From NCBI GenBank assembly GCA_026027325.1, contig JAMSLZ010000002.1:3472001-3536000 (forward strand): a DNA stretch of 64,000 nucleotides. The letters run 5' to 3'. The number at the start of each line of letters is the position of its first letter. The stretch's first letter is position 1. Source of the stretch: Actinomucor elegans (lineage: Eukaryota; Mucoromycota; Mucoromycetes; Mucorales; Mucoraceae). The notes beneath the pieces were generated by a model that did no database searches, was not told where the DNA came from, and was given only the letters and a program-made list of their open reading frames with translations. The translations under genes and the position numbers were made by a program. This document shows, one piece after another, positions 25,026 to 36,980 of this stretch.

Positions 25026-25945
25026 CATTATGGGAAATTTCGGGTAAATTAGTGCTTTTCACCTGAATCTAAAGTGAAATCAAGTGAAGCACATGGTTAC
25101 TTGGAAATCAAGTGAATACGCGTTAATCTAAACAATAAAGCGGGCTTTCTGACTTGGGCTGTTTTAAGCCTATACACAGTGAATCTATTGAGGCTAACCC
25201 TCGATTTAGCTCTTTTATCTTTTTCTCAACTTTCAGTACCACTATTTAAGCATTGGAGCCACCAACAAAGAATTGTGAATCCAAATCAAATGGCACTCTT
25301 CTACACAATGTACATTCAAGTGAGTAATCGTTATTTAACTTTAGTTGATAAGTATACGAGATTATGTTTATGTAAGATTATTCAAGTAAAATAAATAAAT
25401 AATGCAAATAATATCATAGAGAACGAATCAAATATACACTCAATATAACATACTGAATCAAAAGGAAGGAACCCCATACATGATTACCCAATAAACTGCA
25501 AATTAAGGTTATCCAATCAAGAGAGGAAGACGATAAAACTTTTATCTAATCTTCTAGACTCATAAGAGCAAGCATTGTAAGGGTGCTAGGTAGCAAAGCG
25601 AGTCTACTGATTAGTTTAGTGTAAGTTATTATTTATTTTTGCTAACTAAAGAGTGATCAATACATCATAATTATGCGCATGTTTTATATTATCTATATAC
25701 ATATTAAAAATTAAGAAAAAAAAAAAGTTAAAAGTAAAGTGATCAAGTTCACTTGGAAATCATGCAAGTTGATTTATTCCTTGAATGAATTGAAGATGGG
25801 TTGGGGGTTAGCTTGAATTATTAGTTAACATGTCCCCAAAATGGATCTCAAGTGACTTCAAGTTATTTTCCATCCTCTCCCTTATGCAATTACTCTGCAA
25901 ATCAGGTCACTTTTCACTCCAATGTTTTCCCATAGTGAAATTTGA
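25026..25945. mobile_element. possible decayed TIR element
   Basis: The ends form a weak inverted pair: CATTATGGGAAA ... TTTTCACCTGAA near 25030-25072 against TCAGGTCACTTTTC ... TTTTCCCATAGTG near 25902-25939. CACTTGGAAATCA motifs recur inside at about 25100 and 25750. Identity is modest and I saw no target-site duplication. The internal 71-codon ORF at 25179 has no recognised motif. Confidence 0.25.
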
Positions 25946-26560
25946 TATTAAATACCCGCTAGTAAACGTAGTAAAAGGAAATGAAATCAGTCATATTAAT
26001 ATAATTATAAACGTTACAAGAATGAACAAGTATAGGTGCATAGTATAGTTTATCGATAGAGATATAAAATATTATAAGAAAGAATAAGTAAATACTAAGA
26101 TCTAATATGTGTGCGCATGATGAGAAATAAGTTATCTAGATCAGTGACCAGTGGTTAATAACAAATCGGTTAATTTTGAAGTATTCACGCGTAATACAAC
26201 CCCATTGGGTTCTTCAACTTGCCTTAACTGTACCTGATCAAAAGACAAACTATCTAGAAACCTGGGATGCTAAACATTTAGGATAGTTTATCCCATGATG
26301 CCAAAATGGGTTGAGTGTTGCTGAATTGGATTGGATAGTTTGATTTAAGTTCTGATATATTTATACCGTTTTACAATTGCTTGGAGGATGGTGATGAACA
26401 TTTGAAACAATACTAAAAACTGGTGCAATAGCGGATACGCATTTGAACGTCGTATCCAGAATGCATTCTATTTAGATACTTTGCTTTAGATAATAATACT
26501 AGGGTTTATTTGTTCTTAATACAATAGGGGGGGGGGTATACATAATAGAAAATACTAAAG

Positions 26561-28012
26561 CTAGTAAACCTTTGACTTTACATGCTTGAAGCTAACTGAT
26601 TCCAATTCCAATTCTGAATGGGTGCGCTTCTTTCTTAAAAGATGATTGTCGTATTTGGCAGAACGCTCTTCTTTGCCAATCGAAGTGGTACTGGAAGCTT
26701 TGTGCTTTAATGTATTTAGGATATCGATAACATTGGGTTTCTTGGTCCCATTATTGTGTTCTTTAAAAAATATGTGATGGATATACGCTAATATCTAGAT
26801 TGAAGCAAATAGGATGAGTGTCTAATAAATCAGCTGTATTATCTAACATACCATTCGTGTATTATCCAGTATATCATCATTTTCGGGATGTTTTGGTATA
26901 GTATTATCGATGACTAGATCAAAATACTTGGCAAAGTAGCTATCAAAGCTATCATTATTTTCTTGGTCCTTTTTGAGCGGACTTGATTGAACTGAAAATC
27001 CATCATCACCTTCATAAGCGCCAAAAGAACCAAAGTGAACATTTTCAGGAGTAGAAAAGTCTTGCATTGTTTCTAGCGAGGATGGATCTTCATCACTGCT
27101 TTCTGCATCAGAAAGGTGCATAATTGCGTTATCGCCGTTATCATTTTCCTCGTATTCTTCGTTTTCTTTGAGAAAAGATAGACTCAGAGCACTATGATTC
27201 AATCTAAGAAAGTTTTGCTTTGCTGATGAATATCGTTGTGAATTGTAAGAAGGGATACCATTGACTTCATCCACGCCCATAAAGTACTCGTAGGGTTTTA
27301 TATGAATCAGATTAGGACAGTCATTCCAGACTTCGGCACAGTCATCCAAAACCAACACAGTCGACGTGTCTGTGGGGAAAATGCGGTCCAATCTCTTTCG
27401 GCTAATACTACCATTGCTATCTCGTGTCAGGATTCGGCCTTGGAATAGCGTTCTACAAGGATCAATCTTGTCAAGTATCGCTTCAGCATAGCATTTTCTG
27501 CCCATAGTATAGACATGCAGCTCATACAATCGAGACATATGTTTAAGAAATCTCTGCAAACCAGGTCTATTTTACAACAGAGGTTTGTTTCAAGGTCAAA
27601 AAAAACATTACGAACTAGTTCAAATACCTCAATTTGATCGTATACATATCATCCAAGATAGTGATCATGTCTTTGACTATGCTGCTGTGCATACGTTTTT
27701 GCTCCTGCATCCACTGCAGTACCTCGTAAACTGAGGTGGCATGAAGAATGGTTTTGTCAAGATCGACAATCAAGGACAATTTCTTGTCTTTCAATAGCTT
27801 ATCTGCATGTTGCTTTTCCAAGGCTTGGGCTTCCGAGAATCTGAAAGGTAGAACAGTCAATGTCTGAACAAAAACTAAAGTAATGCATATTACTCTTTCT
27901 CGTCTATATAGTCACAGGCTACACAGATTCCGTTGAACTTTAATTCATGAGTGCAGTAATTGCAACCTGGAGCCCAACACTTCCCTTTCTCGATTTTATG
28001 TTCGCAACACAT
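26561..28012 (-). CDS. FCP1-like RNA polymerase II CTD phosphatase lacking a BRCT domain
   Basis: Nuclear Mg-dependent phosphatase of the FCP1/HAD superfamily acting on phospho-Ser of the Pol II C-terminal domain. Exons: about 28012-27894, 27842-27630, then 27560 down to about 26857, and a last exon ending at TAG 26561-26563. The N-terminus is Cys-rich (MCCEHKIEKGKCWAPGCNYC). The FCPH domain has LSLIVDLDKTILHAT (DxDxT nucleophile, here DLDKT), KLRPGLQRFLKHMSRLYELH, VYTMGRKCYAEAIL, and VLVLDDCAEVWNDCPNLIHI (second Asp pair). An acidic linker follows, then SYIHHIFFKEHNNG and PNVIDILNTLKHKA, the segment that normally runs straight into BRCT in FCP1. Here it goes to a short basic tail instead. 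Total is about 425 residues, shorter than typical FCP1. Confidence 0.88.
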
Positions 28013-28543
28013 TACGGAAAATCTCGTGTTAATGAATAAAGAACAAACGAGTTGCAAAGTATTGTAAAAACTAGATAATTATAGGAGGCTGTATTCTCAG
28101 CGAATAGAATGTTCAAGATAAAACCCTTTGAAACTGCTGGTAAGGAACTGCGGGTAGTTTAAACGAGTTTTAAACCTGGTGACTTTCTAATACTACCAAT
28201 CAAAAACAGGTGCACTCTGATGGCTGGCAACAAAGCTGTTCGAGAGTCGAAGGTTCTTATGGATGGATAGAGTCGTTGAATAACATAAAGTGAGCATCCT
28301 TATGAGCTATCAAGTCCATTAAGCTAAGAGAATCGGGTAGATCAAAGGATTCATACACCACTACGCAGCTAAGCGGTATTTGTATTCAAGTTTAGTTTTG
28401 ATTGGCTGTTGGAAACTCAATACACGTCGCGTTAATTACGCGACTTAGGTTACGCGATTCAGACCAAACGGAAATGCTACATAGTGCTTCAGTTTAATAT
28501 AAACACTGAATATTACTTTAAGGAATGGTTTATTATGATAATC
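28013..28543. other. intergenic spacer between DBF4 and FCP1-like genes
   Basis: 531 bp between the DBF4 stop and the FCP1-like start, both genes on the minus strand, so it carries the DBF4 3' flank and the FCP1-like promoter. ACGCG-containing words occur twice near 28430-28455 (GTCGCGTTAATTACGCGA region). MluI-type ACGCGT elements mark S-phase genes in yeast, but no such role can be claimed here. Confidence 0.4.
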
Positions 28544-30469
28544 TTAAAGGAATACAGCATGGTATTTACCCCAGCCTTCCTCGTCATTTACAGTTGTATC
28601 AGTAGTAGCAATACGAGGCTCGATTATTTGCTTCTTCCTTGGTGGAGTATCGGCTGGGGGCGGTGTTGGGTGTGATCGCTTTAAATCAGACATAAACTTG
28701 ACATTCTTTCCATCAATATTCACGTCAATCAAGTTTTTCATGTGGTCTGGTAGCGGTGATTTATATACACGATAAGTCTTTTCCAATAGTTCATCCAAAT
28801 TTTTAAAGTTGTTTTGATCCTTGACATACATCTGGTGAGTCTTTTCTATAATATGCTATTGAGACGCAGTGAGTTTCTTGTTCTACCTAATCCAAAGTGC
28901 CACTTACTTCCTCCAGGTTTTCAAATAGTACATTACAATTTTCGCAAAACCGCAAATCCTTTCGTTTTCGGCGTTGTTCTCGCTCCCGGCGAGCCTTTTC
29001 GTCTTTATTCTGCTGTTCAGCTTTAACTGCTTGCTTGTGTAGGTTGTTTTGTTGTAGCGCTACATTCTCTATCATACGTTTATCTAAACGATTGACACTT
29101 TCTCCTGGAGGTAATCGTCTATTCTCAACTTGCATCATTGCAGATGCTGAACGGGTAGAAGCAGACTGAGTATTATTTGTCGCTGTACAAGAAGGCTGGA
29201 ACCCAGAAGCACGAAAGCTAAACTGTTGTGAATCAGGATTTCCAACGGGCGCTAACGCGCCTCTGGGTGCCTTTGATTCTTGTGTTGTAACAGCAGCATC
29301 AGCATCAGCATCAGCATCAGCGGTAGCAGCAGCTGTAGGTGGAATAATGTCATGTTTGTTGATTGGTGCTGGTTGGTTTTCTTTATTACCGCCTTCATCT
29401 GGTTTGTTGGGTGGTGTTCTTTTACCAAATGGCGAACGCGTTTTTTGCGTTGTTTTAAGAAAAGGCCATGGATAATCTGATTGTCTTTTAGTGAACACTT
29501 CTTTGGTATATTGTCTTTGAATTGGTGGACGATGCACTTGGGTTGTATCTTCAATGATCAGAAAATGACCTTTGAAAGGTATAAACTGAGGTCTCTTTGC
29601 TTGTGCTTCACTGTTTGCACCTGTGGATGGACCAAATAATTTTTCTTCTTGCAACACTTTCCCCAAAGCTCTCTTTTTCTCTTGAATTTGCTTACTGCCG
29701 CAAGAAGCTTCGAGAAAAAAGCTGAGTGTCTTTAGCATCACTAGAAGAAAAGTTTAATATAGCTATTTGAGTAACATTTCAAATGATAGTTACCATCTGA
29801 ACTCCAAAGAGCTATATTCATTTGAAGCGCTCTTTCCACCACATCAGAATAAGACTTTTAGATAAACGTGAGTTTATGTTCAGAACACAAGTAAGAAAAA
29901 AAATTACCTTTCTGCTTGTTGGTTTAGAAGCGCTAAAAAATAATCAAGGATTAGGAGATTGATCAGGTTTCCTATTTGTATGACTTACTTGGTATCACAT
30001 TGACTGGAAGTCTGTAACAGATTTTCTTGTAAAGGAATTGTTTTAGTGGTAATAAGATGAGTACATTTACTTGAAAAGAAGGCTTCCATTGTCTAAATAT
30101 ATATTTAGTATTAGAAAGAGAACAAAAATGTATGTTATTATACTTTACAGCTCCAAGCAAACGAATGCCTCTTTCAATTCTCTTATGTACTTGGGGTTCC
30201 AAATTATCTAGATAAAACTTGTAGGTTGCAAACTTCTTTTTGCGTGCTAAAGTTTCGGCTGCAGACAAGTTGGGAAATCCTTTATTTGCTGAACTGCCAT
30301 GAATGTCGTGGTTTTCTTTAGTAGATTGCTTTAGTCTTTGTACATCAGATTCTCGTGTTAATGGACGTTGGATTTGCAATTCTGGTTTCCTCCAAAGTGT
30401 CTGCTGCTGTAGCGGCTGTTGCTGTTTATTATGATAGATGTTTGTATTGTTATTCAAAGGCTTGGACAT
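28544..30469 (-). CDS. DBF4/Dfp1/Him1-type regulatory subunit of Cdc7 kinase
   Basis: Activator of the S-phase Cdc7 kinase (DDK) that phosphorylates MCM to fire origins. At least six exons. It starts MSKPLNNNTNIYHNKQQQPL; exon 1 ends in an N-motif-like segment (RIERGIRLLGA, followed by TMEAFFSK in the next exon). A large exon (29741-28887) holds motif M: RPQFIPFKGHFLIIEDTTQV, then HRPPIQRQY and YPWPFL. A disordered, Ala/Asp-repeat linker (GCATCA-type repeats near 29290-29330) and a charged helix follow. Last comes the DBF4-type zinc finger split by an intron: CENCNVLFENLEE, then HIIEKTHQMYV (CxxC...HxxxxxH), which is the C motif. Boundaries of the small exons between 29750 and 30130 are not fully resolved. 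Motifs M and C make the family call strong. Confidence 0.9.
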
Positions 30470-31093
30470 TTATGAGTTGCAATAGAAACAGTATCTGTAA
30501 TAAAGGGCAAGAAAAAAAATTCTTTGGCTGAACAATACACACAGGACCAATAAGACTGTGAAATCTGCTGAGTGTTAATCTTGATGAATCGGACGTACTA
30601 CGGGTTCATTTGATCGAGTCTCCATAGCAGCCTTACCTTGATACGTATTTTCGGCAGCTGTCAGAATTAGATGAAATTTGTATCAGTGGCTACTAGCATT
30701 AGATAGCAGAGTTTTTGTAGCTGCTAAAATCAGGTATTTATAGAAGCCATAACTGTCAAAACTATCTCTAGACATCTAAAGGAAGAGATGACTTTGTCCA
30801 AATATTTCTATTCAATACCGTGCAAGGTAGAACGTGTCTTTTTAACATTATGCTCAAACTGGAAGTATAGATAGCATCTTGGGTATATCTTCTCCACTGT
30901 TCATGTTAAACCCTAATTATTATAGGAGTAAATTATCGTTCCTTAGAAAGAAAAAAACTTTATTTTTCGGAAACTATCACTTCAATTACTACTGATCATT
31001 GTCATTGTGATATTCATGCATCTTCATATACTTGAACAAGCTGGGTTATATAATTTTAGAAATTATATATCTTGTAAGAGGAGCTGTAGGAAC

Positions 31094-31127
<34 letters not shown>

Positions 31128-31856
31128 CAGACTGACTAAAAACCTTTCATGATTGGAATCATTATAGAGTAGCGAATTACATTCTCTTTCAATTTAAATT
31201 ACTTCTCATACTGCTATGATACATCCCATCTGGGTTGTCTGGAGTGTTATAAAGTAAATAACAACCTCTGTCAATTGGAAGGAAAGTATTGCATTATCTA
31301 TCGATTACTTCTATTAAAGCTAATCAGTTAGTTCGAGTACTATGAATCAATGACACTAGGTCATTATATACGTTTCTTATGATTTATCTTTTGGACCATA
31401 TTGGCCTATTATTGCATCTGGTAAGTACATGTTACTTGGCGCGAGCTAGCATGTCTATTGAAATTACCGTTTAACTATAATACAACATATATATATGGTA
31501 ATCACCAATTAGTAACTATAAATCGTATATATATCATAGTATCTGGATCTAATGATATATACTTGTCTCGACAGATCCAGACTAAATGTAGCATCTAATT
31601 AGCATATTTGATTACAGGCAATATTAGTAAATCAAGAGTTTATGTATACAAGAAAGTTCTTTTTTTTTTTTTTATCAAATAGGATACATGAATCACGTAA
31701 AAGCCAAGTATATCAAAGTGTTTCTATTAGGATTAAAGTACGAATTTATTTATTCTGATTTGCACTTGACTGCATATATCTAGTATAACAGTATACACCG
31801 TAGGGTTCTTCTACATAAATGAGTGTTGCACTGGCTATGTCCACTTGTAGACACAA
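30470..31856. other. intergenic region with poly(A) tract
   Basis: No gene seen. It contains an A32 run (31095-31126), a T15 run (about 31660) and a minus-oriented DSR copy at 31543-31615. Includes the DBF4 promoter at its left end. Confidence 0.5.
31543..31615 (-). repeat. dispersed short repeat (DSR) copy 6
   Basis: Reverse complement reads AAATATGCTAATTAGATGCT, then ACATTTAGTCTGGATC, and ends CATTAGATCC, in the family block order. Confidence 0.45.
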
Positions 31857-33353
31857 CTATAAAATACTAGTAGTTTCGATCACTCTTGCTTGGAATTGGG
31901 TGATGAAAGGCACGCCAAACTTGGCCCACCAACCTATATTTTCAATAGCTTCAGCTGATTTATCAAAGGGAAAAGCCTGGAATACATGTACCATATCCTA
32001 TTGCGAGAAGTATTAGAAATAAATACATAGATGTATGCAGTGAAATTACTTCGTATATTTCATGATGAACTATGGTTGATCTTGATTTTTTGATTTTGTT
32101 TGTCAAATCATCGATCTCATCACGCAAGGACTCACAACCGCCAGATTGAATGAGTATAGGTGGCATACTGTCAAAACTGTCTGCAAATATAGGCGATACG
32201 TAAGGATGTTTAATCAAATCTTGGTCTTCTAGATAAAGATGAGCTGGATTCATGGCTTTCAATTCAGCTGGATTAGACGGCAAGTAGTCATATAATGAAG
32301 CATCTTTCCAACTTGGGTACGAAAAGGTCAAGTCAACCCAAGGCTATTATATACAGACTGTGAGCTAAAACGCGTAAAAAAAAAAGACATAACATATTCA
32401 CTTACTGATAATAATACAGCACCTTCGGGTTGAGGCAGTTCATGATCCCGTAAATAAAGCATCATAGCTAAACAAAGCCCACCGCCTGCTGAGTCACCCA
32501 TGACAATGATATTTTTTGGATCCAGACGATGCTTTTCATTAGGATCAATCAAATAGAGATAGCTTTGAACTACATCGTACAGAGCTCCAGGGAATTTTGT
32601 TTCTGGTGCTAAACGATAGTTGATAGCTAGCGCAAACATGAATTAAAATACCATATACAAATATCTATAGTAGCACTTACCCAAGACTCTTCTTTTAGTG
32701 CTTTTGCTTATTTTGTAAGTCAAGGTTCGATGCGTTTGAGCACTCATAGCGCAATAAGCACCTCCGTGCAGATAAAAGACGATCTTTTCACAAGAGGGCG
32801 GTGCTTCCAACATTAATGGGGCATTCTTTTGCTGACCAAGCGGAGAAGGGCCTCCGTAAATCTTTTCCCAAGTAGAAAGTGCAGACATCCATTCTGCATC
32901 CAGTTTACTGCCTTTTTCTGCGGCATCTAGTGTCTTTAAAATGCCACATAGATTTCTCTTTTTAACAAGTATATATTCAGGTTCAGTCTTGGATCTTATA
33001 GGCCTTAAAAATGTAGGCGCAATCAACATAAGCCTCCAAAACTCCAAGCTGTTGGCCAAAGATTGATCCCGGAAAGCTTGGAGAAATCCCATGACTAATG
33101 TCGTCTGAATGTTCCACGTCGGTTTTTTGGGCTCATGCTTGACGTGAGACCAGACATCAGAAGCAAGGCGGACCAGACTAGTAGGAAGTTGATACACTGT
33201 AGTGTATAATTCTTGAATGATAGTTGAAGTGACATTTGATAATAGTGTATTTTTATTCAATAATAGTTCATTTGTATAGGAAGCTGAAAGTAGACCTGAT
33301 ATTGCATTGCAATCGACTGTACAACAGTTTTGATTAGTGCAGGGCTTTGCCAT
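31857..33353 (-). CDS. HSL/GDXG-type alpha/beta hydrolase (lipase or esterase)
   Basis: Hormone-sensitive-lipase-like carboxylester hydrolase. Four exons with short introns near 32640-32680, 32340-32405 and 31998-32048. It starts MAKPCTNQNCCTVDCNAISG; the first ~190 residues form a variable cap region. Catalytic core: oxyanion motif YLHGGAYCAMS, then INYRLAPETKFPGALYDVVQ, nucleophile elbow VMGDSAGGGLCLA (GDSAG serine), acid region in LIQSGGCESLRDEIDDL, and DMVHVFQAFPF with the catalytic His at the start of the last exon. The C-terminus is QARVIETTSIL. No cleavable signal peptide is apparent. All triad residues are present, so probably active; the natural ester is unknown. Confidence 0.9.
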
Positions 33354-33478
33354 TTCACTCTAATATACAGAATGAAAAGCAAAGAAGGTATGTATTTATA
33401 TTGAAGTGTATCATCCAGTTCCTTTTCATATGAAAGTTCTTTGTCAGATGACTAACATTTTACCCCACAAAAACCATA

Positions 33479-34663
33479 TTACAATAAGCTTATAATGGAT
33501 TCATGGTGCCATAAAGTAGCTATGTAAGAAATTAGCAAAACAATGTCTAACAGAAATTGTTGGTCAGTACCTATATCTTTTGCTGTCCTTCCTTGTTTAT
33601 CTACACACGCCAAATCAACATGTATAGTTTCAACCAAGTACTGCACAATGTCTATATATCCTTGTCTTGCGGCATGCATCAATGGGGTCCAATCATCCCA
33701 CGCGTCTTTTACGTTCCAGTAATCTGATATCACACTGATTTGAGCTAAAAGCTTCAAAACATTCAAGTGTCCCATCATGGCAGCGTGATGAATCATGTTT
33801 CGACCAAGTGAGTCCGCGTCCGTAGGATCAGCACCTTGATCCAGTAAGAACTGCAACAAGTCCAAATTCTGTGAAACGGCTGAATCCAACAAGATGTTTC
33901 GGCCCGAATTGTCACGGTGCGCTAATAGTCTTTGTAACGGTGCTGCGTGGGATAGCAGCAAATAGGTAGCAATTTTATAGCCTACTGATTCACTACCAGT
34001 ACTGCTCGACTGAAATGGTAGAGCTGCTGCTGCTTGAGTGGGGAGTCTACCTGACTTTGTGGCTTGCATAATGGCTTTTGGGTACTGGTCTGTCAGGTAT
34101 TTTGACAGCTGAATGTGACCTAATAAAGAAGGTCAATGGCTTATTATTTGGTATTTGGTTTGTCTTACCCTCTTGCACTGCCAAGTACAAAGCTGTTCTT
34201 CCATCTCGAGTCGTTCTATCCAATAAAGCACCTGCTTCCACCAATAATTTGGCAATTGACAAATTTCCTTTAAGTGCTATCATTATATGTTAGGGTTCAG
34301 AGCCACACCACAAAAATGTCGCATACCTGCAATCATGATGGGCGTCCAGTCACCTCTTTTCATTGCGTTTACGTCAACATGATGAGTATGTACCAAGAAA
34401 GAAACGCATTCAAACGAATCTATAGCTTCGTGGATGGGCCTTCTTCCATGCTCATTGACTGCTTCAGGATCAGCACCGAGTTCGATCAATAACTTCATGA
34501 CTGGAATGTTGTGAATTCTCGAGGCAAAATGAAGCAATGTGTCACCATGATCATCTTTTGCATTCAAAGCTTTATTTTTATCGAAACATTCAGTCAAAAG
34601 CTTGGATACTTGTTCTGTATTATCAATCGATTTAATAATTTTTTGCATGAAATGCTTGTCCAT
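33479..34663 (-). CDS. ankyrin repeat protein
   Basis: About 340-370 residues made almost wholly of ankyrin repeats. Recognisable units: DDHGDTLLHFASRIHNIPVM, EHGRRPIHEAID, RGDWTPIMIAG, RDGRTALYLAVQEG, DNSGRNILLDSAVSQNLDLL, SLGRNMIHHAAMMGHLNVLK and WDDWTPLMHAARQGYIDIVQ, then KQGRTAKDI. Introns lie near 34283-34325, 34120-34170 and 33535-33590; the last joins KDI to ATLWHHESIISLL. I chose the Met at 34663 (MDKHFMQKIIKS); an in-frame Met at 34750 would add MRDLNVCYHHPFHKHKRLPT. No other domain is visible. Function is probably protein binding. The gap to the hydrolase gene start downstream is only about 125 bp. Confidence 0.88.
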
Positions 34664-34939
34664 ATTGAATAAACAAAGTGTTTTACCGAGAGTGGGTAAG
34701 CGCTTGTGTTTATGAAACGGATGATGATAGCATACATTCAAATCCCGCACTTGAAGCTAAGAGGGGAAACTGTTGTTTCGGCTTGCATTCCGATGACAAC
34801 TTGACATCAGAACTAAAATGTAAAGCTTACGATGTGATGAGCGGGTAAGTAGTATGATATAAGATGAACATCCATTGTTAGTCGTCGACAGACATAATGG
34901 ACTCTTTGAACTGCAAATGAACAAAGCTTTATTAGATAT

Positions 34940-35001
34940 AGCAGTTCATTCTAAGCTTGATCTAATCGGATACGATGATAGTAGACTACGATCTGCTAAG
35001 C
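34940..35001 (+). repeat. dispersed short repeat (DSR) copy 7
   Basis: Reads AGCAGTTCATTCTAAGCTTG, then ATCTAATCGGATACGATGAT and GACTACGATC. Diverged but in family order. Confidence 0.35.
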
Positions 35002-35114
35002 TAGTTTGGGTATGATTACACATAAGCGTGTAAATGATATGCAAAGTCATTACAAACAGCCATAATATAATAAAGATTACTTTACTTTAGTTATAATGGG
35101 TCTCAATAGATGCT

Positions 35115-35166
35115 GCAGTAGTCCATTTTGAATATGCACTATGGGCGGTGCCATTTGGACTATAGT
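35115..35166 (+). repeat. dispersed short repeat (DSR) copy 8, partial
   Basis: Reads AGTAGTCCATTTTGAATATG then CACTATGGGCGGTGCCATTT. Only the 5' and middle blocks remain. It shows the imperfect palindrome TAGTCCAT...ATGNACTA at the 5' end of the family. Confidence 0.5.
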
Positions 35167-35350
35167 TTTAGCCTTTTTCTTTTTATTTTATTGAACAGTA
35201 CAATAAAAGACAATATTATTCAGACGATTTACTGTAATCCTCCCACCCTCAGATTTTACAGTACAATAGCGCCACCCAATTGTTTTTTTTATTGTTCTCT
35301 TGACGGATTTCAGTCAAGTGTTGCATTTGATTAGCTTTTAATACTTAAAA

Positions 35351-35683
35351 CTAACCATTACCTCCCATAGAATCATTTTGTAATAGTAAACTTTGGTAAT
35401 TGAGCTGGTTTTTGCGCTTCATAGCTTGATACCCCACTGACACTTTGTATGAATTGTTTTTGACACGATGCTTAGTATCTTCTTTTTCTTGTATATGTAT
35501 TAACATCTGTACTAGTTGTGTATAGTACATAATATCTCTGTATGACACATGCTCAGACTCTTGATGATTAGTTATTTCTCGAGGATATAGGCCAAGTGCA
35601 AGGCACAAAAAAGTAACATTATTACAGAGAGATAAACCGTATAACCTTATACGACTCGCTTGCGAAAATCTACAGGTTTTCAT
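35351..35683 (-). CDS. small hypothetical ORF
   Basis: A 110-codon open frame starting MKTCRFSQASRIRLYGLSLC and ending LLLQNDSMGGNG. It has a hydrophobic N-terminal part and a Gln/Lys-rich C-terminal part (YQAMKRKNQLNYQSLLLQND). No family recognised. It could be a real lineage-specific gene or a chance frame. It lies in an otherwise empty 2.3-kb gap. Confidence 0.3.
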   Translation of the reverse strand: MKTCRFSQASRIRLYGLSLCNNVTFLCLALGLYPREITNHQESEHVSYRDIMYYTQLVQMLIHIQEKEDTKHRVKNNSYKVSVGYQAMKRKNQLNYQSLLLQNDSMGGNG

Positions 35684-36980
35684 TACTATTTTTGCTAATT
35701 ATCAATAGAAAAAGGGAGGTATTAGTGTGTCCAAGTTTGAAGAGAGAGAGTACAATTGTATTTATACTTTTTTTAATTGATATCAAGCTCTAAACACTAC
35801 ATATATGTATATATTTAAGATAGGTTGGCGATTGCAATATGTAATGATGGCTCTAATTTATCGAATATTCTCCATTCCATTACTAGTAGATTTTTTTTTT
35901 CATTTTTGCAACTTTCCAGATAGATAGATATACATGTTGTTTCATTATTATTAGTGTTTGAGCATACTGCATAGTCTCAAGTTGAAAACAGCCGAGTCGG
36001 ATAGTTAATCTTACTGGAATGCGTATCGATTGAATGGTAATGTCAATAAAAAAAAAATCTCTTGAAAACTAGTTCAAAAAGCAGTTCTTATCTAATGAGG
36101 TATCTTTACAAGCCATTCAACTAGTTTTTCAAACATCTTTTTATGAGACTCTGATATTTCTTGTTCAAGGCACATAATTTGGCAGGTAATTACCATGGTT
36201 TTGCAATTGCGCAATTTATGAGCCTGATATGTTTGCTATTAAGATACGATTTATTTCATTAGCCATCAAAGAACTCTATAGAATGATGAAAACGATGGTT
36301 TTGAGACGTTTAAAACCAAGAGAGCATATTCAAGAAAAAAAGAGAAAAAGTGCAATTGCATTATGGGCTTGGAAACTGTATGTCTTTCAGTAAGCTTCAG
36401 TATAGCACAAATGCCACCCATTTCAATGAACGGACTTCCATAAACTGAACGTAAACGTAGACTGGTATTACATCCATGTATATATACTTTTACGACTATT
36501 TAGATAACCACGTTTTACTTGTAATATATGTATTTTGAAACCTGGAGACGGCTAAGGTTACTTTGATAATTGTGGTGAGCAATACTATTCTATTATCTAT
36601 GTCAAATTATCAACGGTTCCTAGGGCAGCTTATTGTGACAGCTATGATTGCTATTATCTCATTCTGACAAAAATGGCGATGGCTAGAGCATTTTTTGCTT
36701 TTTTATTATGGGTGTTAGAAGTCATTGATATTCTATAGCACAAATATTTCCTTGGAACCTTATGAATACCATAAAAATCGAGTGATCAACACGTAAACTT
36801 CCGCTTACAGCAAAGTTTTTTTTTTCCAGTGTCATGTGGTGTAGGAAGCCAGCTAGTCAGTCAAGTTCAGACAGACAGACAGACAGTTGGAAATATTTTT
36901 TTCTTTCTTTTTCTTGCCTTCAATATAACAATTACGCACCTTTCTTCTCTAGTCATCCGTTTACATTATCTTATTCTATA

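Larger units (their letters stand above)
23154..26560. other. 3.4-kb gene-free, repeat-rich region
   Basis: No supported gene. It contains a DSR copy (23875), a long inverted repeat (23961-24548), a possible decayed DNA-transposon-like inverted pair (25026-25945), T15 at about 24722, and G10 runs at about 24868 and 26527. An ORF at 23296-23520 crosses a stretch with no recognisable motif and is probably chance. Confidence 0.5.
34664..36980. other. intergenic region with dispersed repeats
   Basis: Mostly non-coding. DSR-like copies at 34940-35001 and 35115-35166, a small minus-strand ORF (35351-35683, separate entry), and a GACA microsatellite at about 36868-36884 just upstream of the F-box gene. 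GCAATTGCGCAAT at about 36205 also occurs at about 51930, hinting at a second repeat family. Confidence 0.45.
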
